This document shows positions 17,560 through 27,136 of a stretch of 64,000 nucleotides of DNA, in pieces. The stretch is from assembly GCA_913061265.1 (NCBI GenBank), contig CAJXVS010000005.1:124001-188000 (forward strand), written 5' to 3'. Position numbers and translations under genes: made by a program. The notes beneath the pieces were generated by a model that saw nothing but the letters and a program-made list of their open reading frames with translations, did not search any database and was not told the DNA's origin. This DNA comes from an uncultured Halobacteriovorax sp. Lineage in GTDB: Bacteria > Bdellovibrionota > Bacteriovoracia > Bacteriovoracales > Bacteriovoracaceae. How positions within the stretch are numbered: position 1 is the stretch's first letter; each line of letters starts with the position of its first letter.

Positions 17560-18552
17560 ATGAAAAAGCATCATGTATATGGAATTGGGAACGCTCTTGT
17601 TGATATGGAAATTGAAGTAGAAGCTTCATTTTTAAAGGATCAGGGCATAGATAAAGGACTAATGACACTTGTAGAGCAAGATCGTCAGGAAGAGCTTTTA
17701 GCCTCCGTTTCTGGTCAGGTGCATAAACGTTCATGTGGTGGTTCTGCTGCTAATACTATGATTGCAGTTAGTCATTTAGGTGGAAGAGGCTTTTACTCAT
17801 GTAAAGTCGCTAACGATGAAACTGGAGATTTTTATTTTACTGATCTAGTTGAATCTGGTGTTCAAACAAATCTTCATGGAGATAGAGAAGCTGGCATCAC
17901 TGGAAAGTGTATGGTCTTTGTTACTCCAGACGCCGATAGAACAATGAATACCTTCTTGGGTATTACTCAAAATTTTTCAAATAAAGAAATTATTGAATCA
18001 GAATTAAAAGATAGTGAGTGGCTCTATATGGAAGGCTACTTAGTGACTTCTCCTACAGGTAAGGCAGCAGCCATTAGTGCTTATAATATAGCTAAGGATG
18101 CTGGCGTAAAAACGGCTATCACTCTAAGTGATCCAGGAATGGTTGAGTACTTTGGCGACGGTCTTAAAGAGATGATCGGTGAAGGAGTTGATCTTCTTTT
18201 TTGCAATGAAGACGAAGCCTTAAAATTCAGTAAGAAAGAAAACCTAGACGATGCTCTAGAAGAATTGAAAAAGGTGGCCAAGGCCATTGCTATTACAGCG
18301 GGGCCTAAAGGCGCACTTCTCTTTGATGGGAATAAGAATATTTCTATCGAAGCCACTAGTGTTAAAGCGGTAGATACAAATGGAGCAGGAGACCTCTTTG
18401 CTGGATCTTTTCTTTACGCCCTAACTAATGGTCACGACTTTGAAAAAGCTGGAAAGCTTGCTTGCCGCGCGGCTAGTGAATTAGTAACAGCTTTTGGTCC
18501 AAGACTTGGAAAAGATAAATTAATGACAATTAAGTCAGAGGTATTAGGTTAA
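17560..18552 (+). CDS. PfkB-family carbohydrate kinase, probably adenosine kinase
   Basis: 330 residues with both PfkB signatures: a glycine-rich N-terminal block (CGGSAANT near residue 60) and the C-terminal anion-hole and catalytic-base block DTNGAGD near residue 270. The start VYGIGNALVDMEIEV and the overall spacing match the adenosine kinase/ribokinase-like proteins of many proteobacteria. Such an enzyme phosphorylates adenosine (or a related sugar) with ATP and serves purine salvage, useful to a cell that recycles prey nucleotides. The gene is 2 bases upstream of asnS, so they share a transcript. Confidence 0.85.
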   Translation: MKKHHVYGIGNALVDMEIEVEASFLKDQGIDKGLMTLVEQDRQEELLASVSGQVHKRSCGGSAANTMIAVSHLGGRGFYSCKVANDETGDFYFTDLVESGVQTNLHGDREAGITGKCMVFVTPDADRTMNTFLGITQNFSNKEIIESELKDSEWLYMEGYLVTSPTGKAAAISAYNIAKDAGVKTAITLSDPGMVEYFGDGLKEMIGEGVDLLFCNEDEALKFSKKENLDDALEELKKVAKAIAITAGPKGALLFDGNKNISIEATSVKAVDTNGAGDLFAGSFLYALTNGHDFEKAGKLACRAASELVTAFGPRLGKDKLMTIKSEVLG

Positions 18553-18554
18553 TT

Positions 18555-19973
18555 ATGACTGCTCGGTTATCAATAAAGAAAGTATTTGAAGGCTCTAAAG
18601 TAGGAGATGAAGTTAAGATCGCAGGATGGATTCGTTCTGTGAGAAAGAATAAAAGCTTCAGTTTTATCGTCCTTAATGATGGTTCTTGCCAAGATAATCT
18701 TCAAGTTGTGATCAACGATGATCTTCCTGAGTATGATAAGGCGAGTAACCTTCTTACTGGTTCTGCTTTAGCTGTTATTGGTAAGGTGGTTGAGTCTGGC
18801 GGTAAAGGTCAAAGCATAGAGCTTCAGGGTGCAAGTATTGAAATCTATGGCGAAGCCGATAATACTTATCCTCTTCAAAAGAAGGGAACTTCTTTAGAGT
18901 TCTTAAGAGATAATGCTCACCTTCGAGTTCGAACAAACCTCTTTGGGGCCATTTTTAGAATCAGGCATACCCTTGCCATGGCCACGCACCAATTCTTTCA
19001 CGAGCAAGGTTACTACTATTTAAACTCACCAATCATTACGGCCTATGATGCTGAAGGAGCGGGGGAGATGTTTTCAGTCTCTACCCTAGACCCTCAGAAA
19101 CTACCGACCAATGATAAGGGTGAGATTGATTACTCAAAAGATTATTACGGAAGAAAATCATTTTTGGCCGTGACTGGGCAACTAGAAGCTGAATGTCATG
19201 CTATGGGACTCGGGGGAGTTTATACCTTCGGACCTACTTTTAGATCAGAGAATTCAAATACTCCAAGGCATCTCTCGGAATTTTGGATGGTAGAGCCTGA
19301 AGTGGCCTTTGCTGACCTTGATGATGTAGCCGAGCTTGCGAGTGAGTATATTAAGAGGTTGATCTCTGAGGCCTTAGAAAAGAATAAGGCAGAGTTAGAC
19401 TTTCTTAAGCAGTGGCGTAAGTGGCAAAAGATCGAAGATAATAACCATCAAGAAACACTTAAGCATGTAAGAGATAGTAAATTTAAAAAAATAACTTACA
19501 CTGAAGCGATTGAGATCTTAGCTGCTTCTGGTGAGAAATTTGAATTTAGGCCAGAGTGGGGCGCAGAGCTTCAGACTGAGCACGAAAGATTCTTAGCTGA
19601 AAAACACTTCAATGTTCCGGTTATCGTTACTGATTATCCAAAGTCATGCAAAGCTTTCTATATGAAGCAAAATGCTGACGAAGAAGCGGGTAAGGAAACT
19701 GTTCGCGCCATGGACGTCCTAGTTCCTGGTGTTGGAGAGTTAATTGGTGGATCTCAACGTGAGGACTCTTTAGAAAAGCTAGAGGGTAGGATCGATGAGA
19801 TGGGTATGGATAAAGATGTTCTTTGGTGGTACCTAGACCTTAGAAAGTACGGATCAGTTCCACATGCAGGCTTTGGGCTTGGCTTTGAAAGGGCCGTGAT
19901 GTACGTAACAGGAATGAAGAATATTAGGGATGTGATTGCCTTCCCTAGAACACCTAAAAGCGCGGATTTTTAA
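18555..19973 (+). CDS. asnS: Asparaginyl-tRNA synthetase
   Basis: 472 residues, class II aminoacyl-tRNA synthetase. The N-terminal OB-fold anticodon-binding domain runs to about residue 115 (VKIAGWIRSVRKNKSFSF). The catalytic domain shows motif 2 (FGPTFRSENSNTPRHLSEFWMVEPE) and motif 3 (GLGFERAVMYVTG) and ends in FPRTPKSADF, typical of AsnRS. It charges tRNA-Asn. A separate asnB (free asparagine synthesis) is present at 53.3 kb, so the cell appears to use direct charging. It sits between the PfkB kinase and a small gene whose start overlaps its stop. Confidence 0.97.
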   Translation: MTARLSIKKVFEGSKVGDEVKIAGWIRSVRKNKSFSFIVLNDGSCQDNLQVVINDDLPEYDKASNLLTGSALAVIGKVVESGGKGQSIELQGASIEIYGEADNTYPLQKKGTSLEFLRDNAHLRVRTNLFGAIFRIRHTLAMATHQFFHEQGYYYLNSPIITAYDAEGAGEMFSVSTLDPQKLPTNDKGEIDYSKDYYGRKSFLAVTGQLEAECHAMGLGGVYTFGPTFRSENSNTPRHLSEFWMVEPEVAFADLDDVAELASEYIKRLISEALEKNKAELDFLKQWRKWQKIEDNNHQETLKHVRDSKFKKITYTEAIEILAASGEKFEFRPEWGAELQTEHERFLAEKHFNVPVIVTDYPKSCKAFYMKQNADEEAGKETVRAMDVLVPGVGELIGGSQREDSLEKLEGRIDEMGMDKDVLWWYLDLRKYGSVPHAGFGLGFERAVMYVTGMKNIRDVIAFPRTPKSADF

Positions 19974-20191
19974 TGGCCGATATAAAACTAAAAGATATTA
20001 CTCAACTTGGTTCTTGGAATCCTAAAGAGCTCAGAAAACTTAGAATGGTTGCTAATAACCGTATTGGCACCTTAGAGAAATCTGATAACGCCAAAGAGCT
20101 TCCTGAATCTCACCCTCTAGCAAAGATGGATATTGGGGCGATCAAAGAACTCTTAGTAAGAGTTCATAAAGCAGAAAAATCTCAATTATAG
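19973..20191 (+). CDS. Small protein of unknown function, coupled to asnS
   Basis: 72 residues, soluble, charged and probably helical, with no signal peptide or cysteine. Its ATG overlaps the asnS stop by one base (TAATG), a typical arrangement for translational coupling, which supports it as a real gene. Its 3' end overlaps the convergent sbcC by 10 bases. I recognise no family. Confidence 0.6.
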   Translation: MADIKLKDITQLGSWNPKELRKLRMVANNRIGTLEKSDNAKELPESHPLAKMDIGAIKELLVRVHKAEKSQL

Positions 20192-23100
20192 ACAAACGCT
20201 GTCGTTGATTCTCCAAGACTAGTCTTTTGGAGAGTCAGGTTAACTGGGATCCTATCAGTTAGGGCCCTTACATGGGAGATGATCCCAATTTGTTTCCCGC
20301 GGTTTTGAATATTCATCAAGACTTCTAAGACCTCTTCAATACTGTCCCCGTCAAGATGACCAAAGCCTTCATCGATAAAGAATGAATCAATCTCATTTTG
20401 ACCTCTGGTAAGTTCTGCTAGTGCCAAGGCCATAGCTAGTGAGGCCAAGAAAGTCTCTCCTCCAGAGAGGGTGTCGATCTTCCTAAGGATTGATTCTCTC
20501 CATTGATCAGAGACAAAGAACTCCATCTGACCTCCGCGGCCAGGAAGAAGCTTCAATTGGTACCTACCATCACAAAGCTCATCCAGCTCAGCGTTAGCAC
20601 CCATGACAAGTTCCTCTTCTAAGAGCCCAAGGGCGTAGCTTCTAAATTCATCTTTACCAAAGACTTCTGCCAGCCTCTTTTTGAGATCTAGAGACTTCTT
20701 AAGCTTCTCGAGAGCTTCCTCAAGAGAGGCGCGGCCTTCAAGTTTTTGATTGTATTCAACAATTCTTGATTTATTAGTTTGAACGCTTGTTTTTAAGTCT
20801 AAGGAAACTTCAGAGATCTTTTCGTTTAATTCATTCCATGTGGTCTCAAGTCTTGATTCAATAATAGGGAGTAATTCTAGTGAAGTGGTTCCCTGAGGAA
20901 GGTCTATCCATTTTGCTGAGGACTTAAAGACATCATGGCAAGAGTTGTAAAGAGGGTAGGATTCTGGAATCTTCGAAGAATACTGACCTAGTTCTTTAAA
21001 GATAGTCTTTAATCTTTTTATATAAGAGTTTTGTAAATGCTGAAGATCAGCAATTTGCTCTTCATAGATGCGAAGGGACTGTTCTTCTGCTGACTTACTT
21101 TTCTCTATGCGGTTAAATTCTTCTTGGGCATTTTGAAACTTAGTTTGAGAGGTTCTTTCATGCCTTTCAAGTGACTCTAGAAGCTCGATGGGATTGCGCC
21201 CATCACATATTTCTTTGAGCTTTATTTGTAACTCATTTATGGTTTTATCAAGTTCGACTTTAATCTTCTTATCAACTTCTAACTTAAGAGTTAGTTCAAC
21301 AGATCTAGTGCTTTCTGTTCCTATGGATTCTAATAGTGATTCATGCTTTTGATCGAACTGTATATTTTGATTGAAGACTTCTAAGTCTTTTTCAAATTCA
21401 ATGAGGACGGAGGCGGGCTCCATTTTTTTAGGGAGGATCTCTTTCCAGTTGTTCATAAAGAGTTCAACGAGATGATTAGTCTTTTTAAGCTCCTCATCAA
21501 GGCTCGATATTTCAATTGAGTTTTTCTTGAGGTTAGCCTCAAGCCCAGTGACCTCTAGTTTTAGTGAGGCTAGGGCCTTTAACGATTCTTGTTTGTGTAA
21601 GTTCCTTGATAAGCTCTCTTGATGCATCTCTTTAAGGATCTTTAGCCCTAGGTCGACTTCGGAAGAATTAGTCCAATCAATCTTCTTATCAAAGCCTTTA
21701 AAGAGATTAAGGCAGATTTTATTGATCATCTCTAAAGTTGATTTGATCTTAATCTTGTTAAGTTCAACCTTCTTATTGTCAGCTTCCCTCTGAAATTTGA
21801 GCTTTGAGACCTCTTCTTCAAGGTCCTTTAAACCGTCTTTTGAAACTTTTAAAGTACCTTTATGATTCTCAAGTGAGGATAGTTCGCTACTCTTACAAAC
21901 AGGGCACTCGCCATTCTTTCGAGCTTCTTCGGCGCATTCATCAACGGCCAAACTAAGGCGTTCATTTTCTATCTTTAAATAAAAGTTTTCTAATTTTGTT
22001 TTTAATAAGTCAAAGCTATCGCTTGAGCTTAAGAGTTTACTAGTGACTTCCTGATTTTCTTGCATAAGAATGGAGAGCTCAGTAGAGGCTCGATCCATCT
22101 GGCTGAAGAGGTCTAAGTTAGCCTCTCGCTGCCTTCTTAGATTATCTAGGATAAGATTACTATTAGTTGCTAAATCTAGTTTTTCAATATTCTTAGCCTC
22201 TAGTTCTTTTTTCAACTCATCAATTTCAAGAGAAATCTTTTCTACTTGAGTTTTATACAGGCCATATTCTGTTCTATTCTTTTTTATCTCTTCAGCATAT
22301 TGCTTTAACTTGATGAGGTCTTCCTTGAATGAATAGATCTGATTATTAGTTTTCTCTAAAAAGAGTTTCTTATTGGTATAGGAAGCCTTTAGCTTAGACA
22401 ATTTTTGAGTAACTTCTTCTTTTTGCTTTGTTTTTTCTAGAATAATTTTCTTTGAATGACTTAATGAGGCATTAGCATCGCTTAGGCCTTTTTCAAGAAT
22501 CACTAGCTGTTTAGTCGAACTATCAAGATTGGTCTTATGCTTGATGGCCTCTCTAAGTTTAGGGGAATCGTTAGTCGAATTACTCAATGCTTTTTCATAT
22601 TCTTTTTTAAGGCCCTGAAGATTCTTTTTCGATTCATTCCAGTTATTTGTTAGCTTCTCTAAACTTACTTTAGAGAGAGCTACTTTTTTTTGATAATCAT
22701 CTTCCTCAATTAGTTTTTGATGGAGATGATTGAGGTCAGTGAAAGCTGGGTTAAAGAGCTTGGTTAGCTCCTCATGGGTCTTAAGGAGTTCCTGATTTTG
22801 ATTAAGATCCTTTTTAATTATCTTTATTTCCTCCTCAGTGTAGGGAAGTGCTTTTTCGAAATGGGCCAGGGTGAGCTCTAGCTCATGCTCTTCTTTTTTA
22901 ATCTTCTCTTTAAGGATCTTTCCAAGTTCTGAGAGTTCACCTGTTCTATAGAGTTTTTCAATGATGTCTTTTCTTTCTTTAAAAGAAGAATGTAAGAACT
23001 GTGCGAACTGACCTTGGTTTAAAATAATGGTTTTACAAAATTGATCAAAGTCTAGTCCTAGGATCTCCGAAGCATTAGCATTTTCTAAGGCAATTCCTTC

Positions 23101-23445
23101 ACAGATGATCTCCCTTGAAGGCTTTGGGGCCTTAATGGGGTCACCATTTTTCTTTAAAGTCTTGATGCTCCATTTAGCGGAATAATTCTTACCCGCGAGG
23201 GTAAAGTCGATGGCGGCCATGGCATAGGCTTCACCGGTAGTGACAAAGTCATTGGCCGATAAAGAGCCTTTATAGGTTCTTCCATAAAGGGCCAAGGAAA
23301 TGGCGCTTAGGAGGGATGACTTCCCAGATCCCGTTGGGCCAGTAATAGCAAAGAGTTCTTCACCCTGAAGTGAGTCAGCTAGATTGATCTGATGCTTTCC
23401 TCGAAGTGAGGTTATGTTCTCTATCTCTATGGATTGAATCCTCAC
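20182..23445 (-). CDS. sbcC: Exonuclease SbcCD, ATPase subunit SbcC
   Basis: 1087 residues with Rad50/SMC layout. Walker A GPTGSGKSS lies near residue 35 and a Q-loop region (LNQGQFAQFL) near 140. Two long coiled-coil arms flank a zinc hook CPVC at about 513-516, and the C-terminal half has the ABC signature LSGGE and Walker B (FIDEGFGHLD). With SbcD it forms an ATP-dependent nuclease that opens DNA hairpins and processes double-strand ends. The start overlaps the sbcD stop by 4 bases (ATGA), so the subunits are translationally coupled. It is the last gene of a long minus-strand operon. Confidence 0.96.
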   Translation of the reverse strand: MRIQSIEIENITSLRGKHQINLADSLQGEELFAITGPTGSGKSSLLSAISLALYGRTYKGSLSANDFVTTGEAYAMAAIDFTLAGKNYSAKWSIKTLKKNGDPIKAPKPSREIICEGIALENANASEILGLDFDQFCKTIILNQGQFAQFLHSSFKERKDIIEKLYRTGELSELGKILKEKIKKEEHELELTLAHFEKALPYTEEEIKIIKKDLNQNQELLKTHEELTKLFNPAFTDLNHLHQKLIEEDDYQKKVALSKVSLEKLTNNWNESKKNLQGLKKEYEKALSNSTNDSPKLREAIKHKTNLDSSTKQLVILEKGLSDANASLSHSKKIILEKTKQKEEVTQKLSKLKASYTNKKLFLEKTNNQIYSFKEDLIKLKQYAEEIKKNRTEYGLYKTQVEKISLEIDELKKELEAKNIEKLDLATNSNLILDNLRRQREANLDLFSQMDRASTELSILMQENQEVTSKLLSSSDSFDLLKTKLENFYLKIENERLSLAVDECAEEARKNGECPVCKSSELSSLENHKGTLKVSKDGLKDLEEEVSKLKFQREADNKKVELNKIKIKSTLEMINKICLNLFKGFDKKIDWTNSSEVDLGLKILKEMHQESLSRNLHKQESLKALASLKLEVTGLEANLKKNSIEISSLDEELKKTNHLVELFMNNWKEILPKKMEPASVLIEFEKDLEVFNQNIQFDQKHESLLESIGTESTRSVELTLKLEVDKKIKVELDKTINELQIKLKEICDGRNPIELLESLERHERTSQTKFQNAQEEFNRIEKSKSAEEQSLRIYEEQIADLQHLQNSYIKRLKTIFKELGQYSSKIPESYPLYNSCHDVFKSSAKWIDLPQGTTSLELLPIIESRLETTWNELNEKISEVSLDLKTSVQTNKSRIVEYNQKLEGRASLEEALEKLKKSLDLKKRLAEVFGKDEFRSYALGLLEEELVMGANAELDELCDGRYQLKLLPGRGGQMEFFVSDQWRESILRKIDTLSGGETFLASLAMALALAELTRGQNEIDSFFIDEGFGHLDGDSIEEVLEVLMNIQNRGKQIGIISHVRALTDRIPVNLTLQKTSLGESTTAFVYN

Positions 23446-24650
23446 GAAGTACCTCTGGCCTCAGTAAGCAGGTCATTAAAAAGGTTCTTAAGCTCTATAG
23501 GAAGATTGTTTTCGCCTTCATATTTGTTGAGATAGAATTGCTCAAAGAGTTCTTCAGCCGAGATATCTTTAGAATCTCTCATTTCTTTGTCAGCTTCTTT
23601 ATGGCCTGTGATCTTTGTCTGAAGAGAGAGGAGCTTTATAGGGGATTGCTCTATTAAGGATCTAATCTCATCACTAATTCCTTTGAGTGGAATATTTGAT
23701 TTGATTTGCACTTCAAGGAAACTCTCTAATTTTTCTTCACTCTGGTTTTTTACCAACTCTAGAAGGTTCTCTTTATAGTTCTCTGGAGTAAGCTTTAATT
23801 CATAGAGCTGCCTAAAGACGGGAATAGCTAGTTCTTCTACTTCTAGATTTTGATTCTCAAGAGAGACCATGTTCATTTTTTTATTCTTTCGTTCACTAAA
23901 ACGAAAGGAAATAGGACTTCCAGAATAGCAAACAATAGGATCCGTTCTTGATAGGTATTGATGATTATGAAGATGCCCAAGAGCGACGTAATCAAATCTT
24001 TCTTTTAATAAGGATAGAGGGATACTTTCTAATCCTGAAAGAGAGAGCCCTAGTTCAGAGCCGGAGAGCTCCCCGTTGCCAAAGAGATGATGGGCCAGAA
24101 GAACATTCTTTTGTCCTTCTTTAAACTCAAAGAGGCTATCTACAAGTTTATTTAAAAGACCTATTGTCTCAGAAGTTGCATCTGCCTTTTCAATCGCCCC
24201 AAGCTCTTCAGGGAAATTTGTGCGAGCGTAGTTATAAAGTTCATGACTTCTAAAGTAGGGAAAGAGGTGATAGCTAACCCCCTCTCTATGATAGCTATAA
24301 GTTCTTTTCTGCCCTTCAAGAGATCCTACAATATGAATAGATTGATCTTTTAAAAAGGGAATAGGGGCTTCAAGGAAGCGGCCGCTATCATGATTCCCAG
24401 AGATGATAAAGATCTCTAACTCATTTTCACTAACGGCCTCTTTTAAGAAACCATAATAGAGCGCCTGAGCCTCAGATGAGGGATGGGGCGTATCAAAGAT
24501 GTCGCCACTTATGCAAAGGACATTAGGTTTTTCTTTTTTGATCTGGACCAAAAGCCAAGAGAGGAAGGCTTCTTGTTCTGGAAGCCGAGACTCTTTGAAG
24601 AGCTTCTTGCCCAAATGCCAATCGGATGTATGAAAAAAACGATGGGACAT
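23442..24650 (-). CDS. sbcD: Exonuclease SbcCD, nuclease subunit SbcD
   Basis: 402 residues, Mre11-type calcineurin-like phosphoesterase. Motifs are in order: DWHLG near residue 10, SGDIFD near 49, SGNHDSG near 85, and ALGHLH around residue 220, which bind the two manganese ions. The C-terminal part is the SbcC-binding and capping region. It is 11 bases downstream of the ricT-like gene and overlaps sbcC by 4 bases. Confidence 0.95.
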   Translation of the reverse strand: MSHRFFHTSDWHLGKKLFKESRLPEQEAFLSWLLVQIKKEKPNVLCISGDIFDTPHPSSEAQALYYGFLKEAVSENELEIFIISGNHDSGRFLEAPIPFLKDQSIHIVGSLEGQKRTYSYHREGVSYHLFPYFRSHELYNYARTNFPEELGAIEKADATSETIGLLNKLVDSLFEFKEGQKNVLLAHHLFGNGELSGSELGLSLSGLESIPLSLLKERFDYVALGHLHNHQYLSRTDPIVCYSGSPISFRFSERKNKKMNMVSLENQNLEVEELAIPVFRQLYELKLTPENYKENLLELVKNQSEEKLESFLEVQIKSNIPLKGISDEIRSLIEQSPIKLLSLQTKITGHKEADKEMRDSKDISAEELFEQFYLNKYEGENNLPIELKNLFNDLLTEARGTS

Positions 24651-24661
24651 GGGAAGTCTCC

Positions 24662-26221
24662 TTAGCTTTCTGTGCTTCCTCCAGAAGTATCGCCACCTGT
24701 CTTAGTCTCAGCTGGCTTATTTCTGTTTCTATTGCGGTTCCTGTTTCTGTTACGGTTCCTATTCCTGTTATTGCTTGATCCCTCTTCCCCTTCCTTTTTC
24801 TCAGTAGGAGCGCCGTCTTTATTTTGATTTGGATTAGAACGGTTCTTGTTATGAGGTTTCTTAGTGTTTTTCTTTTTCTTATTATTTGGATTGTTTCTAT
24901 TATTGCTGTTTGGATTACTTCTTCCGTTTCCACGGTTTCCGAGTCGCTTGTTATCTCTGGCATCAATCTCTTCAGACGTATTGAACTCTTCTTTATTAAA
25001 GTTTGGTTCATTATCTTCCACTTCATCCTCGTAAGGATCAGCTTTTGCTTTTACTTCTTCTTGAGATTTAGTCGGTGTTTGCTCTGTTGTTTCTTTCTTT
25101 TCTTCTGTCATTTCTTCGGTACCACTTGAGAGAGAGTCGAGGTAGACCTCGGCATCAAAATCCTCAGCATTCTCATAGTAGAGTTCGCCTTTAACTATAT
25201 CGTCTTTAACAAGCCCGATGATCTCTGAGGTTTCATTAGTAATATGATCGAACCTGTCAGGGAACTTCCAATCATCAGGAAGTTTTAAGGCACTATCAAA
25301 CTGATTGAGAGCGTATTTCTTAAACACGCCTTTATCTGTAAGCATTTCAAATTGTTCAATAAGAATATGAAGACGGGTAACTTTACCTCTGTCTCCGTTG
25401 GCCGCAACAATAAAAGAATGTTCTCTAGGGAGGCGCTTTCTTTTTTCTGAATAAACATTATCTTCGTATTTAATACAGCATTTAATCTGACCACAAACAC
25501 CGTTGAGCTTACTTGGGATAAGGGCGAGGTTTTGGTTCTTGGCCATCTTAATGCTTACGTTTCCATAGTTCTTTAAGAAGCTCGAACAACAAGTTTGAAG
25601 CCCACAAGAGCCAATGGCCCCTAGGGCAGCCGTTCTATCCCTAACTGAGATCTGACGTAATTCTATTCTCATCTTAAGCTCACCAACAAGAGACTTAACT
25701 AAGTTTCTAAAGTCGACTCTGGCTGGGGCATTAAAATAAAAGACGGCTTTCTTTCCAAATTGAATGAACTCAACATGGGTTATATTCATCTCTAATTTAA
25801 ATTCTTCAATAAGTTTCTTACAGGCGTTTTCAGCCTTTTTTTCTTGATTCGTAAAACTTCTTTGCTCGACGATATCCTCTTCAGAGGCGACCTTTGAGAT
25901 GCTCTTTAGAGGGAGCATGTCTTTTCTAAAGGTCATGTCGTAAGGAAAGGAGTTGATATAACCCACGGTCATTCCGCGATCACTCATGGCCAAGACTTTT
26001 TGGCCGTATTGAAAGTAGCGGGTTCCCACTAGAAAGGGCTGGCTCTTTGCATTTCCTGGGAATCTTACCCGAACAAATGTTAGAGGGTCACCTTCGTTAT
26101 AACGAGAAGACTTACCGGATTCGGTATCGTCTTCACCAGTGTTTATTTCTGTATTTTCACTTTCTTGAGGCATCTCTACTTCTTCAGGAGTAGCCTCTTC
26201 AGTTTCTGTATTATTTTGCAT
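24662..26221 (-). CDS. ricT: PSP1-domain protein of the RicT/YaaT family with a long low-complexity tail
   Basis: 519 residues from ATG 26221; a TTG five codons upstream (26236) is an alternative start. The central PSP1 domain is clear, with the conserved cysteine blocks GSCGLQTCC and CGQIKCC. In Bacillus, RicT (YaaT) forms the RicA-RicF-RicT iron-sulfur complex that affects RNase Y and mRNA maturation. Acidic residues precede the core. The last 150 or so residues are dominated by Asn, Arg, Lys and Gln, including about eight consecutive NR dipeptides. Such a tail may bind RNA; this is inference. The order tmk-holB-ricT is the same as in Bacillus and supports the assignment. Confidence 0.85.
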   Translation of the reverse strand: MQNNTETEEATPEEVEMPQESENTEINTGEDDTESGKSSRYNEGDPLTFVRVRFPGNAKSQPFLVGTRYFQYGQKVLAMSDRGMTVGYINSFPYDMTFRKDMLPLKSISKVASEEDIVEQRSFTNQEKKAENACKKLIEEFKLEMNITHVEFIQFGKKAVFYFNAPARVDFRNLVKSLVGELKMRIELRQISVRDRTAALGAIGSCGLQTCCSSFLKNYGNVSIKMAKNQNLALIPSKLNGVCGQIKCCIKYEDNVYSEKRKRLPREHSFIVAANGDRGKVTRLHILIEQFEMLTDKGVFKKYALNQFDSALKLPDDWKFPDRFDHITNETSEIIGLVKDDIVKGELYYENAEDFDAEVYLDSLSSGTEEMTEEKKETTEQTPTKSQEEVKAKADPYEDEVEDNEPNFNKEEFNTSEEIDARDNKRLGNRGNGRSNPNSNNRNNPNNKKKKNTKKPHNKNRSNPNQNKDGAPTEKKEGEEGSSNNRNRNRNRNRNRNRNRNKPAETKTGGDTSGGSTES

Positions 26222-26290
26222 TGTATTATTTCTCAATGATTTAGAAGTGACTATTTTGGTTTCTTTTGATCCAAAAGTCTAGGCATGCCG

Positions 26291-27136
26291 TTACGAGTTA
26301 AGCACCATGAGTAGACCAAGGGATCTTTCCCAACCTGCGTTATTAAAAGTCTTACTTTTTTCAAACCACTGCAATTCTTGGCAAAGACGCTCTTTTTGAG
26401 TAACTCGCCCTGGGCGGTCTGATTCATATTCACTTACAAGGCCGCTTATCTCTAAATCAGATCCTGTCGTTGTTTTTAGTTTTTCAATTAATTCACCAAG
26501 GCCTTGGTCGTTATCAATATAATTCACAAGAAGGCCCTTTAAATCATCAGATCCTAGAAGGAGAGGGTAGTACTCCTTACGCTCTTCTAGCCAGAGACTA
26601 GTCTTAATTTCTGTGGGTCTTGGTTTCCACTTTGGGCTATTACCTTCTTCAAAGAGAGTGAGCTCTAAGGCCCTTGAGTGAATGGTTTCAATAAACTGCT
26701 CATCCGTATTATTTAAAAAGAAGACTGAGGTATTGGCCGCTGGCTCTTCTAGGGTTTTTAGTAATTTATTTAAATAAGCTGAAGATAGTTTATGGGGATC
26801 TTCAATGACAGCAAAGCGCCAAGGTAGTTCCATGGCACCATATTCCATAAAGCGAAAGAGCTCACCTAGTTCATTATCCTTAAGGCTATAGTTCTTCTTT
26901 AGATCAGCTCGAATAGGCCAGAGAAAGTCTGCGTGACCATTATTGACGAGAGAGAGGCATTCTTCGAACGAAGCATCTCTGCTCTCAAGCAGAACCTTAG
27001 TGAGGAAAGTCTTCATGGAGTTCTCTAAGAAGGTGCGAGGATCAGATGAGCCCGGGCCTGCTTTGAGAATATAAAAGGGTGAAAGTCTTTGGGCCTTATA
27101 GCCTTTTAAGAGGATGCTTGCGAGATCGTTGCTCAC
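26291..27136 (-). CDS. holB: DNA polymerase III delta' subunit-like clamp-loader protein
   Basis: 281 residues with the clamp-loader AAA+ pattern. The P-loop position is degenerate (AGPGSSDPRTF), as expected for delta'. A conserved block YLNKLLKTLEEP and then FFLNN and IHSRAL (sensor 1 and the SRC-like motif) identify the DnaX/HolB family. Delta' is the stator subunit of the sliding clamp loader. The usual zinc-binding cysteines are not seen, and the sequence is divergent, so the call rests partly on position: its ATG overlaps the tmk stop (ATGA), and ricT follows. Confidence 0.8.
   Translation of the reverse strand: MSNDLASILLKGYKAQRLSPFYILKAGPGSSDPRTFLENSMKTFLTKVLLESRDASFEECLSLVNNGHADFLWPIRADLKKNYSLKDNELGELFRFMEYGAMELPWRFAVIEDPHKLSSAYLNKLLKTLEEPAANTSVFFLNNTDEQFIETIHSRALELTLFEEGNSPKWKPRPTEIKTSLWLEERKEYYPLLLGSDDLKGLLVNYIDNDQGLGELIEKLKTTTGSDLEISGLVSEYESDRPGRVTQKERLCQELQWFEKSKTFNNAGWERSLGLLMVLNS

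Noticed and set aside
24523-25129. Open frames of 167 and 101 codons in other frames within the ricT and sbcD region
   Set aside because: They are shadows of the low-complexity Asn/Arg/Lys tail of ricT; their residue composition (Thr/Ile/Arg or Phe/Ile rich) mirrors the repeat and they lack ribosome binding sites.
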